Below, piece by piece: positions 23,048-33,570 of a stretch of 64,000 nucleotides of DNA. The translations under genes were made by a program, and so were the position numbers. The stretch is taken from the NCBI GenBank assembly GCA_964017125.1, contig OZ024912.1, forward strand, positions 81,868,658 to 81,932,657, read 5' to 3'. Under the pieces are notes generated by a model. The model ran no database searches and was not told the DNA's origin. It saw only the letters and a list, made by a program, of their open reading frames with translations. Source of the stretch: Flabesymbios commensalis. Lineage: Eukaryota; Annelida; Polychaeta; Terebellida; Flabelligeridae. The number at the start of each line of letters is the position of its first letter. The stretch's first letter is position 1.

Positions 23048-23338
23048 CAGGGGCGGATCCAGGGTAGAAAAAGGGCAGGGTCACCAAAAGATAAAAAGGG
23101 CAGTAAGCACTGGTAAGATATAAAATAAGAGTGGGCGCGAGGAATTTTTTTGCTAATAACATTCCAAATACACCGTTTCTATGTATCTAAGGAATAACAA
23201 ATGTGAAAATAACTCGCATTATCATCTAATATATAGTCTACAGAAAATCTGATTTTCTAGATTTTAAAAGGGGCATTTAAAAATAAAGGGGGGGGGGGGT
23301 CCCCCCCCCGCCCTCCCCTCCCCCTGGATCCACCCCTG
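23048..23338 (+). mobile_element. B-family CAG...CTG MITE
   Basis: CAGGGGCGGATCCAGGGTAG to CCCTGGATCCACCCCTG, with G and C runs near the right end. Flanks repeat ATCGAG (23042-23047, 23339-23344), one base longer than the 5-bp duplications of its relatives. Confidence 0.75.
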
Positions 23339-23405
23339 ATCGAGTGTCTAAATGATTTCTAATTTAAACATTAGGCCTATATCGTCACCTAAGTATTAGG
23401 CCTAA

Positions 23406-23446
23406 AAGGTCGTATCTGCCACTTCACAAAGTGCAGATACGACCTT
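23406..23446. repeat. Short perfect-armed hairpin
   Basis: AAGGTCGTATCTGC and GCAGATACGACCTT (14 bp, perfect) enclose CACTT...AAGT. Its inner part resembles the hairpin at 62393 (TATCTG, CACT, AGTG, CAGATA). Confidence 0.7.
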
Positions 23447-23788
23447 CCATACTTTATAACACCAGGTTGAAGATCCCTGGTGAAGATGTCTATGTCATAC
23501 AGTATAGGTATGGGTTAGACTCTCATAAACCCCCACGACACACAACCCGTCGTAGGGGTTTAAAAACTAAACGTAGGTAGGCCTAGGGGCCTATGTGGTA
23601 GGCACAATTGTGACGTTGCTATAGGGGAGTCAGGAGACTGGACGATGAGATCTAGTACTGCATGTTTGAGGTTATTTTGTGATCTGTATCAACAATAAAC
23701 CAATTTCCATTTTCCACCCTATTGTCATAATTGCTGAAATAAACCTATGTAATATAATCAGGAGAGATTGAGGAGAGCATATTTATTA

Positions 23789-24125
23789 GGGACGCACCAT
23801 TTTATATCTGGGGGGGGGGGGCTGGATAAAAATTGTTTGTCGCCACAAAAGTCAGAAAAAAAGTTTGTTGAAAATGTGGGCAGAAAAACAAAGTTTGTTG
23901 TCGAAATTGATGAAAAATATTTTGACCAGGAAAAACACCAAATGGTAACGTACATAATAGGGAAAGCATACGACAAAAAATTTCTTCGACGAAACATAAA
24001 AAAAATTGTCGGATGTTGATCGCCAAAAAAAAAGATTGTTTTCTCTCGGAGGTAGAAAAAAAGTTTGCAAGCAACAAAAACTCTACGCCCCCCTCCCCCC
24101 CCGCAGATATCTAATGATGCGTCCC
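23789..24125. mobile_element. Harbinger-like MITE
   Basis: 337 bp starting GGGACGCACCATTTTATATC and ending GATATCTAATGATGCGTCCC, with TTA on both sides (23786-23788, 24126-24128). A TTA/TAA 3-bp duplication and GGG-starting ends are known for PIF/Harbinger elements. The inside is A-rich; G and C runs sit just within each end. Open stretches here are not credible genes. Confidence 0.65.
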
Positions 24126-24789
24126 TTAGTTTAATACTATGCTGTCATCATCGTTAAATAAATATGTTTAAACCAATATAAGCTTGACTTTAGGCCAGGG
24201 TTACTCTAATGAGCTTCCGTACGAATACATGCTGGCGCTTCATACAGTGACGAAGCCACCAGTTGGCAACCATTCGTCCGGCCAGACCTCTGGTTAAGGC
24301 CAGGGTAGCCTATTGTTCGACATCCTCGGAATGTAGCTATTGTAGTAATGTATTGGGCAACGCCGGCGTAGGTCAACTAGGCCCCATGTAACTTTTTCAC
24401 ACGAAAAGTATTTTTTTATGATGAAATTTTGGGTCTTTTCATTTTGATCCGGGCTACAGATAAATCACTCTAAATGTAAATTACACCCGAGGTAGCCTAT
24501 AACGTTGGTAAATAGGCTATAATTTGATAATGGTTTGCTTCGTCAAGGTGACACGAAAGTGTTTAAAGGTGTCTCAGGCCTAACTGCTTGCTTTCTTTAG
24601 CTACAGGTACAAATACTCGTACTACCGGTACCTTAATTTTAGTTAGATCCATGTGATCTTTAAGGTACCCGGTACCTAATATATGGTGTCCAATTTAAGG
24701 TACTCCGGGCCATGTGGTGTCTCAAGGTACTCGAGTAGGCCTATGGGGTAGGCTACATTTAGACATTTTTTGGTGAAAAATCCCTGATA
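24126..24789. other. Gene-free stretch
   Basis: No gene seen. Between 24600 and 24740 the words GGTACC/GGTACCT repeat several times (short palindromes), otherwise plain. Confidence 0.5.
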
Positions 24790-24997
24790 ATTTCTAATTA
24801 TTGACAACCATGTCAAAAATAAGAAATACGGGAATTGCGTCTCTATATCTAGCCTAGATCTAACTGGTAAGTGCGCAGCACAAAAATTAAAAAACTTTTG
24901 CAGTTCCAGTCTATGGACATGTTTACATCATATGATCATATTAAGAAGCTAAAATAAAATCCGATTTTTTGATGATTTTAGACCAGGGCATGTCTCT
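24790..24997 (+). mobile_element. E-family TTAA repeat, right portion
   Basis: ATAAGAAATACGGGAATTGC, GGACATGTTTACATCATATG, CATATTAAGAAGC (uninterrupted target site of the D insertion at 6445) and GATGATTTTAG, ending beside TTAA (24998-25001). Confidence 0.65.
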
Positions 24998-25180
24998 TTA
25001 ACTGTAGTTATCGTACTCCCACAGGTGTTATCAGCCACGAGACTTGTACTGATAACTTCCTGTATCGACCAAAACTTGTCAACAATTCGTTTTCCGGTTG
25101 CGAATTATTTACGTTAACTGACGCATTGTAGTCTAAATAATGTAATTATCAGTTAAACATGTGGGTGGTCGTACGATAAA

Positions 25181-25329
25181 ATGCATATGGCACTGCTTTT
25201 TGGTCGATAAAGGCTCAGATCGGTAGGCCTACTTGTCGCCGATACAAGCACTCGCCTTCGGCTCGGCCTGTATCTGGCGACGCGTACCGATCTGAGCCTT
25301 TATCGACCAAAAAGCAGTGCCATATGCAT
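25181..25329. repeat. 149-base hairpin with 45-bp perfect arms
   Basis: Left arm 25181-25225 begins ATGCATATGGCACTGCTTTT; right arm 25285-25329 is its exact complement. The 59-base loop also folds: GTCGCCGATACA with TGTATCTGGCGAC, around GCACTCGCCTTCGGCTCGGC. Perfect identity of the arms in sequence that is otherwise decayed means recent origin or active maintenance. It could be a foldback MITE or a precursor-like RNA; no end repeats or target duplication were found. Confidence 0.8.
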
Positions 25330-25582
25330 ATCTGATCACTCACCTCACCACTTTTAGGTGACCTTTTTTTCACGAACCTGAAGGCCTGCCCAGTAATAAT
25401 TCATCGTCACAAAGTCACAGTGGCACCAAAAATTGGGGACACTTTTTGATACACAAAATTTTAGTGATTTGGGCCGCCAAAAATGATCGGTATCGATTGA
25501 CCCGTTGTTATGCGCGTGTGGGCCAAATGTGTGTATTAAGTTTGTTTATTGTATACAAGTAGGCCTACCTTTTTTAGAAAAA

Positions 25583-25731
25583 TATAAACTGGGCCAGGAG
25601 AACCTCCTGAGGATGGTGAGATGAATAAGATGACACGGTCCTCCAGACACAGAATTCGAAATTCGAGCTCTGGCGGTCTGAGGCCGAGCACGCTACCTCT
25701 CGGTCACGGAGGCTCCCCACAATACTGACTT
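25583..25731 (-). mobile_element. tRNA-derived SINE copy
   Basis: Minus strand: GTGACCGAGAGGTAGCGTGC (A-box-like), CTCGAATTTCGAATTC (B-box-like), then the body TCACCATCCTCAGGAGGTTC shared with 10196-10400, ending near GGCCCAGTTTATA without the ATTC tail. Confidence 0.65.
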
Positions 25732-25765
25732 TCACACGTGGACGGGGAAAAAACATTTTTTGTTT

Positions 25766-25850
25766 CTTTCAAACCGCCGAGACCGGGAACCGAACCCGAA
25801 CTTTGGCGTGAAAGGCAGCGGTGCTAACCATTACCCTAGGGCACTCGCCC
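25766..25850 (-). pseudogene. tRNA-Glu-like sequence, decayed
   Basis: Minus strand: TAATGGTTAGCACCGCTGCC (D-arm and A box), anticodon loop CTTTCAC (anticodon TTC, Glu), and GTTCGGGTTCGGTTCCCGGT (T arm and B box). The acceptor stem pairs only partly, so it is a tRNA pseudogene or SINE head. It lies just upstream of, and in the same direction as, the SINE at 25583, giving two tRNA-like modules in a row. Confidence 0.55.
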
Positions 25851-26735
25851 TTTATCAATCACATATCCATCTGTGCGTATATATTCCATATATGCTAGAA
25901 GTAAACGTGGGCTATAAATATAAAAAATACTACCATTTTAGCTCCCATAGGTGGTTCAGTGGTGTAGTTTTTGGAAGGATACCCGGTACACCTTTATTTG
26001 GTATATCTTTGATAGTGGGGACGCACAATTTGCTTAAGATTACCCCTATTAGAAATACTGATATAACAATGTTATCTTCTCTCACCATAAATAAAATTAC
26101 ATTTCAACCTTTATTTATCAAATAAATAATATACAGACGCACATACTTAGAATATTATGGTAATTTTGTGATATGTCTAGTATCAAGATTACATAAGCAT
26201 TGTCTTATGTATTGTTGCTAGTATACTATTATGGTTTATTGCTAATAAGCAGATTGCCCACATTTAAAAAAACAACGTCATTAGTGGTCATATAGGTCTA
26301 CTTATAAGCCTATTAGTGCATGTAGTGCAATAAATGTAACCCAATGTAGGCCTACGTCCCATATTATATAAGCCTAATCTGTGAGAACTCATCACCTTAA
26401 GGCTTATCTCGTTCACCCTTTAGAACTTCATCATACAACAACAAAACATTTAACATTCCAGAAAACTAATTTCCTACACGTAAAACTCTGTTTGCAAATG
26501 CAAAATTTAAAACAATAAACAATATTAAGGCAATATCTTTAACTGAAAAATCCGTTGGAATGCGCAATAAAGCGTCGCTTATATCGGAAAGGTTAAAGCC
26601 TGTAGGTGTACAAAGGGTTAGGATATGGATCAGACCATACCCCAGATAAATAAGTGCGGTCCATAAGCGGTCTGTACTGACGCGGACGAAAGGTAACGTT
26701 CTTGACCCTCAAAGTCCGGAAAAAATCCAAATTAA
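25851..26735. other. Gene-free stretch
   Basis: No gene or element recognised. GGGGACGCACAATTTGC near 26018 resembles a Harbinger-like end without a partner. Confidence 0.5.
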
Positions 26736-26975
26736 CCATTAAAGCGCTAAATTTATTTGTAAAAAAAAATCGCAATCAAAGGGTTTTTTCAATTTGAAAT
26801 CATCATAAATGTCTTCGCGAGCTCTTTCTGATTCATTTGAATACCTATGTTATGGGTCTAATGCCATTAGAAATATTTGTACTCTTACAGCGATGGGATC
26901 GACTTTAGTCGTCAGAATCTGACGTCTACAGACGTCAGATTCTGTCGACTAAAGTCGATCCCCGCGCTGTAAAGG
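26736..26975 (+). mobile_element. A-family TTAA MITE, complete
   Basis: 240 bp, TTAA at 26732-26735 on the left, decayed CTAA on the right. Left end CCATTAAAGCGCTAAATT, right hairpin GACGTCTACAGACGTCAGAT, CCCCGCGCTGTAAAGG. Confidence 0.78.
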
Positions 26976-27099
26976 CTAAAGTGCTGATTGCGTCTATGAC
27001 CCGTTTTCAGCCTTTTTATTTATTGCGTTCCAACAAGAAAATGTTAAAGAGAAATTGTCATTCAATTTGCTAAATTTGAATATGTTTTGATTAAAATCG

Positions 27100-27183
27100 T
27101 ACACATCGAATTGTGGTTTGCGGTATACAGCGACACACAACTTCAAGTGGGTAAAAAATAAATTAAACTTAGATCTCCAAGGG
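27100..27183 (-). mobile_element. C-family fragment
   Basis: AATTGTGGTTTGCGGTATAC and CACACAACTTCAAGTGGG form the C hairpin, followed by CCAAGGG and TTAA (27184-27187). Confidence 0.5.
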
Positions 27184-27319
27184 TTAACATCGTTACATTT
27201 GTAGACTTATAGTAGGATTCATATTGACTGTGGGGAAGGACACCGAAATTTATTCACCTTGGTTAATATGAATCCGATCATAGGCCTATGTATATTTTTC
27301 ATAGCTTCATAAATTAAGG

Positions 27320-27775
27320 GAGCAACTATTTCATTGTTTGGGGATGTGGAGGGGGGGGGGAGGGCTTTTATTGTCAGATTTTTTTTCAATCAATTTGGAA
27401 ACTGGATGTTCTTAAGATCAATAATATGATTTTTTCCAAAGAATCGAAGGTCACTTTTATTGCAGGTGCCTCAGTTGGGTAATATTCGGGAGGGTTTATT
27501 GTTTACGTCTTTTACAAAGAGGACATATTGGCGCATTTTTTTCGCATTATTAATCTACTAGCGCTATATAGCTATCATGGAAAATGGTCGATAGGCTAGG
27601 TTTTTTTGATATTCAGGATTGGGTAAGATGTTATAATATTTGGGGGGAAATATCAAACAGCAATATCACAGGCTGGTTCAAATTATTTTTCCAGCTAAAA
27701 ACAGCGTCAAATTATTTTTTCCCTCAAAAGATCTTCCATTGACCCACCCACCACCCCAGATAATGAAATGGTCGT
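27320..27775. mobile_element. Possible DNA element with TATTTCATT ends
   Basis: CTATTTCATTGTTTGGGG with a G run at the left and a C-rich stretch ending CCCCAGATAATGAAATGG at the right are inverted and similar. Layout resembles the Harbinger-like MITE at 23789. No target duplication established. Confidence 0.35.
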
Positions 27776-27839
27776 TTTCTACACTGTCACGGTTGAAAAA
27801 TCTTTACAGGATTAACCCTATTGTGCGGGTGCCGGTTTA

Positions 27840-28764
27840 AAAAAAATACAAAGATTTAGGACTATTAGATCTCTATAGGCTAATTAGCATGTAGACTGTA
27901 CATTAGGCATAGTATGCTTATACCATGTTACCCAGAAATGAGACATCGACCCAATGCTGGACTAATGTACAGGTGGTCTGCGACTTCAGCCCCATATTGT
28001 AATCAGTAGAGGTCTAAACGTCGTGACCTGAGGTGGTTTTTAAACTTTTTTCAAATATATTTTAATGTAAAATAAAATTTTGACGGTCATATCTAAGACT
28101 AGTCCTCGAATAATGAGATCAAAATGTTTTTTCTAGAATCAGTAACACTTCAGCTACCAGGTCGCATGCTCAGCTCATTTTTCACACAGTCATTAAAAGG
28201 GTATGGACATTTTTCGGACCTTGGGGTCGAGATCGCTCTCAGTCACCGCCATGTTAAAAAACCTTGATTTTTTTGGGGATAAAACTAATGCAGCAATCAT
28301 TCAACGGCCTCGGAGGGGACGTCACGGCTAATGATCCCGGGTGCGGGCTAACACGCAAATCTGGAAAAATTGGCGCCCGTTTTGCCCGTTTTATATTGGT
28401 GGTTTTGGCTTGATAAAAAACGTCAAATGATGTTTCTCTCTGCCAAAAAAATGTTTCTATTCAGGGTAACTGGCAGGGGGTAGTAGTATAGGCTACTAAA
28501 TCGATACTGACGGTCACTGCACAGTGTGACTGTCTTGGTCAGTGAGGGGGGGTAGCCTTTGACTCTTTAACTTCTGCATTATAAGCGTGGGCCTACTTTT
28601 TTGGTAATTGCATATGAAACAGCCTATTGCCAGCCTTATTTGAATAAAACACCTGATAGAGCGACCAGACAGTGTGCCGTCTCGAAATCGCTAATTTAGC
28701 ACTTGGCGGTTATTGATAATAGAGCCATGAGAGGTCCGTTGCACATTCATGCATTACAAACACT
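27840..28764. other. Gene-free stretch
   Basis: No gene seen. A half M copy at about 27947-27990. Confidence 0.5.
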
Positions 28765-28858
28765 AGACGTTGAGCCAATGTTGGTTGAATGCTGGGCCAT
28801 GGCTACAGCGTCGTAGACGATGGACCAGCGTCAAACTAACATTGGATTAATGTTGTAG
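28765..28858. mobile_element. M-family palindromic MITE
   Basis: GAGCCAATGTTGGTTGAATG left arm, AGCGTCGTAGACGATGG centre, CAAACTAACATTGGATTAAT right arm, with a short extra GGCTAC insert before the centre. Confidence 0.6.
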
Positions 28859-28932
28859 CCTAGGGGGCCTACATAGGCTATATAGGCTATATTTTTGTTG
28901 TAAAGAATCGAATCTGCGTCGTCAGCACTAAA

Positions 28933-29141
28933 TCCTTTAAGCGCTGAATTAAATAAATAATTCAAATTTTCACCCACTTGAAGTTGTGTCTCGCTACCGT
29001 GACCCACAACTTCAATGGGGTGACATCATTTAGGCTCTATATTTGTATTTAGGACCAAACATTTGCGAATTTATATGTTTAAACCATAATTTCATTCCCA
29101 ATATAACTGCGATTTGATCAGCTATAACTATTTAAACCAAA
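28933..29141 (+). mobile_element. C-family MITE, worn right end
   Basis: CCTTTAAGCGCTGAATT left end and the C hairpin (CACTTGAAGTTGTGTCTCGC/CACAACTTCAATGGGGTG). It abuts the next A element at a shared TTAA (29142-29145). Confidence 0.55.
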
Positions 29142-29145
29142 TTAA

Positions 29146-29386
29146 CCCTTACATCGCGGGGATAGACTTTAGACGTCATAATCTGACGTCTGTAGACGTC
29201 AGATTATGACGTTTAGAGTCGATCCCCGCCCTGTAAGAGTGGCAACATTTATAATGATCGTAGACCCATAACATAGGTATTCAAATGAATCGGAAAGAGC
29301 TAACCAAGACGTTTATGATGATTTTAAATTGGAAAATACCCTTTGGTCTCCATGGTTTTTGAAAACAGTATTCAGCGCCTCAATGG
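29146..29386 (-). mobile_element. A-family TTAA MITE, inverted, complete
   Basis: 241 bp, TTAA at 29142-29145 and 29387-29390, CCCTTACATCGCGGGGATAG to GCGCCTCAATGG. Confidence 0.8.
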
Positions 29387-29554
29387 TTAATAACGACTAT
29401 AGTCGCGCTTGGCGATATAAGGGTTAAATGGATACAGCAGAAAGGGTGTTGTTCAAACCATAGAAAATACATTGATTTTAATGTATTTTCTATAGCTCAA
29501 ACATCACATAAGTTGACCCAACATAAAACGAGCATTGGGATAACGTTTTGGTCT

Positions 29555-29730
29555 CAGGGGTAAGCACAGGAGGAGGGTCATAAAGGTCCTGACCCCCCCC
29601 CCTTCCTTGAGCTGCAGATTTTCAAAAATTCCCAGGGATTTCCGGGGGCTTGTCCCCCAAAACCCCGTATTTTTTCAAGTTGTACCTCTTAACCCCCCCC
29701 CCCTTTATCGGAAAGCTGCGGACGCCCCTG
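29555..29730 (-). mobile_element. B2-subfamily CAG...CTG MITE, inverted
   Basis: CAGGGGTAAGCACAGG to GAAAGCTGCGGACGCCCCTG, with a 5-bp duplication GGTCT (29550-29554, 29731-29735). It sits in one unit of a short tandem duplication: TAACGTTTTGGTCTTGTCAC appears split around the element and again intact at about 29750. Confidence 0.75.
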
Positions 29731-29735
29731 GGTCT

Positions 29736-31164
29736 TGTCACGTCAATCAGTAACGTTTTGGTCTTGTCACTCAGGTACATTTGTCAGAATTCTACACGTG
29801 AACTCGTGAGCCAATTTGTAAGCTAGGTCTATAGGCCTAGTGTGTTTACCAAAGTAAATTGAGCCTAACGCGTCTCACAGTGCAGCCCGACAAAACAACT
29901 GATTGTTTACTCAAATTGGGCTCGCCCCCCAGCTGATTGTATGACCATTTATTTCCACTCATCATCCATTTGGCCTAACACTTTCACTGCTGGAACCGAA
30001 GCATCACATTCAAATATTTCAATATATTATTATTCCTCATATTTATATTTAATAGGCAAGCTGACATTTAAAGTATGTGTGGTGAGTATTTATACCAAGT
30101 GAGACTAGATAGTTTTTCTTTCGACTTTTATGAAATTGTTCTTTACATTATTTTAAGGCTAGAAAAGGCACAAAACTGATAAGTTTTTTTAATGAAAAAC
30201 CACCGCGCTTCACGAGTTATTAAAACCACGCTCTAAAATATATCAGGTATTAGAGGCCAGGCATTAAGTTATAAGACCCGTTTATATATAAAATTGTTAT
30301 TCAGCTCGTATAGTCAATATAAAAGTGATAAAAAGAAAAAAATGTTTTGGAATATACAGCGAATGATTGCAGACAGGTGATACACAGATCAGGATGGAAT
30401 GACCCATTGTGCATTATGCATGGTATATGAGGTGAACTCAAGTCGCGTATTGCGACGCAGGCTATTCCTAAAACGCGATAACAAGATTTATATTTTGTCC
30501 CAGGGCGAAATATTAGAAAGCAACATTAAAAATGGTCAGTGTATTCAGTAGAAAACGTACGTTTGTCAATAAATGGTGGTTTACTTGTGAATAATCGGCC
30601 GTAGTGCGTTGTGTCGCTGCTGGTGTATAGCGTGACTTCCCCCACTGATACAGAGTGGACTGTTCCACCAGGCAGCACAAGCTGGCTCGATGTTCAGACC
30701 ACATGACCGCCATACAATCACTCAGGATGGGTCATTATATTAGATACACCAGCAATTCTCGCCAATAATGGCTAAAACAACTCGTAATCCACCTTGACTT
30801 TACTCACAACGTCTAGATAAGGTATGTGAGCTGTTATTTATTCGGTTTATTTGTGTGAGTTGTTGTGTTTTTCGTTGTTTTTGGCGGGTATTTGTACCGT
30901 CTGGGATCGGTTCCCATGTTGTGTGCGCCATGCAGACGCTTTCGTCACAAAGCCCAGCGTGGTGGACCCTCCCCCTGGTACAACCCCCCCCCCCGCCTGG
31001 ACGGCCGCGTATACCAGGCATTGCGCTTTGTTGGCGCGTAAAACCCAACCCCCCCGTCCTGTCAGTATGCTTACATTGTACACACCACTCTGTGTCAACT
31101 GGGGACATGTACAGCCAGGATAGGGTGGGGCTGGGCGTGCAAACCACATGTTACTGAATCAGCA
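29736..31164 (+). other. Repeat-poor island with a strong 5' splice site
   Basis: Longest stretch without recognisable repeats before the gene at 46.8 kb. At 30821/30822 CTAGATAAG is followed by GTATGTGAG, a very good 5' splice site. Since the coding exon at 46835 begins with spliced 5' UTR, this could be the end of an upstream non-coding exon of that gene, about 16 kb away. No coding frame or core promoter is evident, so this is only a candidate. Confidence 0.25.
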
Positions 31165-31268
31165 AAACACGCGACGCTGGCACAGGATTGGTTCAATAGT
31201 GGCACAGCGTCGCAGACGTGCGACGCTGTGCCAACTTTAAACCAACCCTGAGGTGCGACGTTTCGTGA
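31165..31268. mobile_element. M-family palindromic MITE, divergent arms
   Basis: ACGCGACGCTGGCACAGG, TGGTTCAATAGTGGCACAGC, CGTCGCAGACG centre, GCTGTGCCAACTTTAAACCA. GGCACAGCGTC pairs with GACGCTGTGCC: this copy has GCACAGC where most have GCCCAGC, on both arms. Confidence 0.65.
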
Positions 31269-31539
31269 TAGGCCTAACTGCGAAAGTAGAAAATAACACA
31301 TCTGTCTCACCAACGTGGTCGTGTGTGCATACAATAATACATGCAATAATAATGGCACATCTGTGAGGTCAACCCCCCCCACCCCCCCCGTCCCTGACAT
31401 GACACTGACAGCAAGCTATAAAATAATAACGACGGATCTATCAAATAATAACTTCAGCTTGATGAGTCAAACTCAAAATGTAACAGGTCTATAAAAATGT
31501 CAATCCAATGGCAATGCCAATTCCAGTTGCAGATCCAGG

Positions 31540-31672
31540 TCCAGGATCTGAAGAAAGGGGGTGCCCGTTTAAGTTTTAAAACTTAAGCTAATTTAGGGGA
31601 CTTTTTAAAGTATTTGTCGAAAATAAAAGGGGGAGGGGTGCCCGCTGCCCTTATATCTGCGCATGGATTCAA
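31540..31672 (+). mobile_element. B-family fragment
   Basis: Contains AGGGGACTTTTTAAAGTATT and G-rich then C-rich words typical of B. Ends are worn. Confidence 0.4.
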
Positions 31673-32797
31673 TGGTGCAACGGTAGGCCTGTAGTGTAGG
31701 GTATAATTTCTTTAAAAAATATAGGCCTAAAGTTATTCAAGTCAATGATTAAGATGATCTTGTTCATGACATATCCCATAGATAGGCTATGAGAATAACT
31801 ATTGCACATCTGATTCAAATGAAAATAAAGACTTCTAATGCGCCTCGATCCCCTAGTGTCCTGAGCTCATAGGCGCTGCAAGTTTCAATCAGGTTCATTA
31901 ACATTCTCATCTATCTATATTGTTTATGTATCTAAATATTTTAGTCTACTTCTACTTTTTTGATAATCCTTTCCAGGTTTCAAAATTAATACTCAATAAC
32001 AACGTTCCTGCAGTTCGGTACATCCATGAAGCTTATAAATGTGCAGACTGCACATTTTTGGCTGTACCTCAGTCACTGAGGGATTCGACTGGCGTTATTT
32101 TGAGGCATGCAGCGGGAAATGTTTCTTTTGCACCCCCTGGGCAATAATAACGGTTCCCAACATTCAGTATGGGGGATTAAATGTGATTTAAAAATGAATG
32201 ACGGAGGGGTACAATAGAAACTCTTCCCTTCTGCCCACACCGGCTTGAACTTACCCAGGGCCACTTACCCAGGGCCGGTATAAAAACTAGGCATATCAAT
32301 CAGTCCACAATAAGCATAACGCAATCGAAGGGTCACAGTTATAAAATACATTTTCGTATTTTTGGGTACTGCAAATTCCATCAACATAAATTCAGCAGGT
32401 TCACAATGTCGAACGAAAAGCACTGTGCAACCAGGACGATTTAGAAAATGAGGTATTGAAAGGATTTTTATCTTCAGATGATCATTTTAAATATGGTATC
32501 AATTTTAGTAGGACATTTTGTAAATGTAGGATGACTCGCTTGATTTTCAAAAAATCAGACTTAATCTGGTTAATTCTAACATGTTTGAGCTAAATTGCCT
32601 GTGTCACTTATCAAACATAAAAATATTAAATTTGTTTCTTCCCATTTGCAATCAATGTTTGGGGTTGGGCAATGCATAAAATAAGTTAAGTTCACACATT
32701 TTTTTGATAGGGTCGGTCGGAAATCGGAAACAAAAAAATATATTTTATGCCTAAACAGACGTGTCATGGTTAGCAATTAAGAAATCCTAAGAATTAC
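31673..32797. other. Gene-free stretch
   Basis: An open run at 31920-32147 follows a CCTTTCCAG that could be a splice acceptor, but no family, donor or start was recognised. Otherwise nothing seen. Confidence 0.4.
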
Positions 32798-32874
32798 AGA
32801 AATGTTGGGTCAGTCTTGAGTTAACACTGGCCCAACATTACAATAACATTGGGTCAACGTCTCATGTTAGCTGG
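32798..32874. mobile_element. M-family MITE, one arm damaged
   Basis: GTTAACACTGGCCCAACATT and AACATTGGGTCAACGTCTCA are M right-arm sequence; the centre is lost. Confidence 0.55.
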
Positions 32875-32963
32875 TGAGTATCATGCCACTTAACCCTTGT
32901 CCTGCTATGCCCGGATATATACGGGGTTAAGGATGTTTTAGATCAATAAAAATATCACTTAAT

Positions 32964-33333
32964 CAGCGTTCGAAATAAGACTTAAAATGAGGTTGTCCAT
33001 CTGACAACCAGGTCAGATTTTCAGGTTGTCCACTAAAATTTCAGATTGTCCGCAAGTGAGATATAAATTATATAGACTGTACGACCCAGCCTGTTCCCAC
33101 AACTTTCCGAAAACATTAGTTAACCAACAAGTGGAAGCTCACCACTGACTCTGATCAATTTTTTCATCCCTGACAGTCACTTGACTTTTCAATGCCTTTA
33201 AATAATATTATAATGTGAAAATATTCTTCTCAAAAGTTGGCTGTCCGCTGGGACAACCTCATGGTAACTATTGATTGTCCGCCACAAATTTTGGTTGTCT
33301 CGGACAACCGGAAAGGCCTTATTTCGAACGCTG
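32964..33333. mobile_element. 370-bp CAGCGTTCGAAATAAG element
   Basis: CAGCGTTCGAAATAAG and CTTATTTCGAACGCTG are 16-bp perfect inverted ends; TTAAT is duplicated on both sides (32959-32963, 33334-33338). Just inside, GGTTGTCC-type words (left) and GGACAACC-type words (right) extend the inverted repeat. CAG...CTG ends with a 5-bp duplication again fit hAT5-like elements. Non-coding. Confidence 0.78.
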
Positions 33334-33425
33334 TTAATTTTGATAAAATAGTTTTTAATAGACTCAAGATTCAATGTTGATCCAATAATTTAATTTTAGA
33401 CATGTCTATTTTTCATAAATCGTAA

Positions 33426-33570
33426 TATTTTTCGTCATTTCTAGACCCATAACACAGGTATTCAAATGAATCGGGAAGAGCTAACTAAGACAGTTATGAT
33501 GATTTCAAATTGAGGAAAACCCTTTGATCCCCATTGTTTTTACAAAAATAATTCAGCGTTGTAAGGGTAA
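33426..33570 (-). mobile_element. A-family MITE, inverted half
   Basis: Has AGACCCATAACACAGGTATT, ATGATGATTTCAAATTG and ends AGCGTTGTAAGGGTAA. The hairpin side is missing. Confidence 0.7.

Noticed and set aside
23768-24077. Open frames on both strands around 23.8-24.1 kb
   Set aside because: They lie within the Harbinger-like MITE and reflect its A-rich inside; no transposase motifs.
25766-25850. Functional tRNA-Glu gene
   Set aside because: A and B boxes and anticodon loop are visible, but the acceptor stem does not pair properly and it lies beside a SINE; treated as a pseudogene or SINE head.
30800-31149. Several overlapping open frames of about 100 codons on both strands
   Set aside because: They overlap each other in a C/G-run region, which is typical of chance openness in GC-richer sequence.
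31920-32147. Open run after a possible splice acceptor as an internal exon
   Set aside because: It ends in a stop with no donor or upstream partner, and the translation matches no family known to me.
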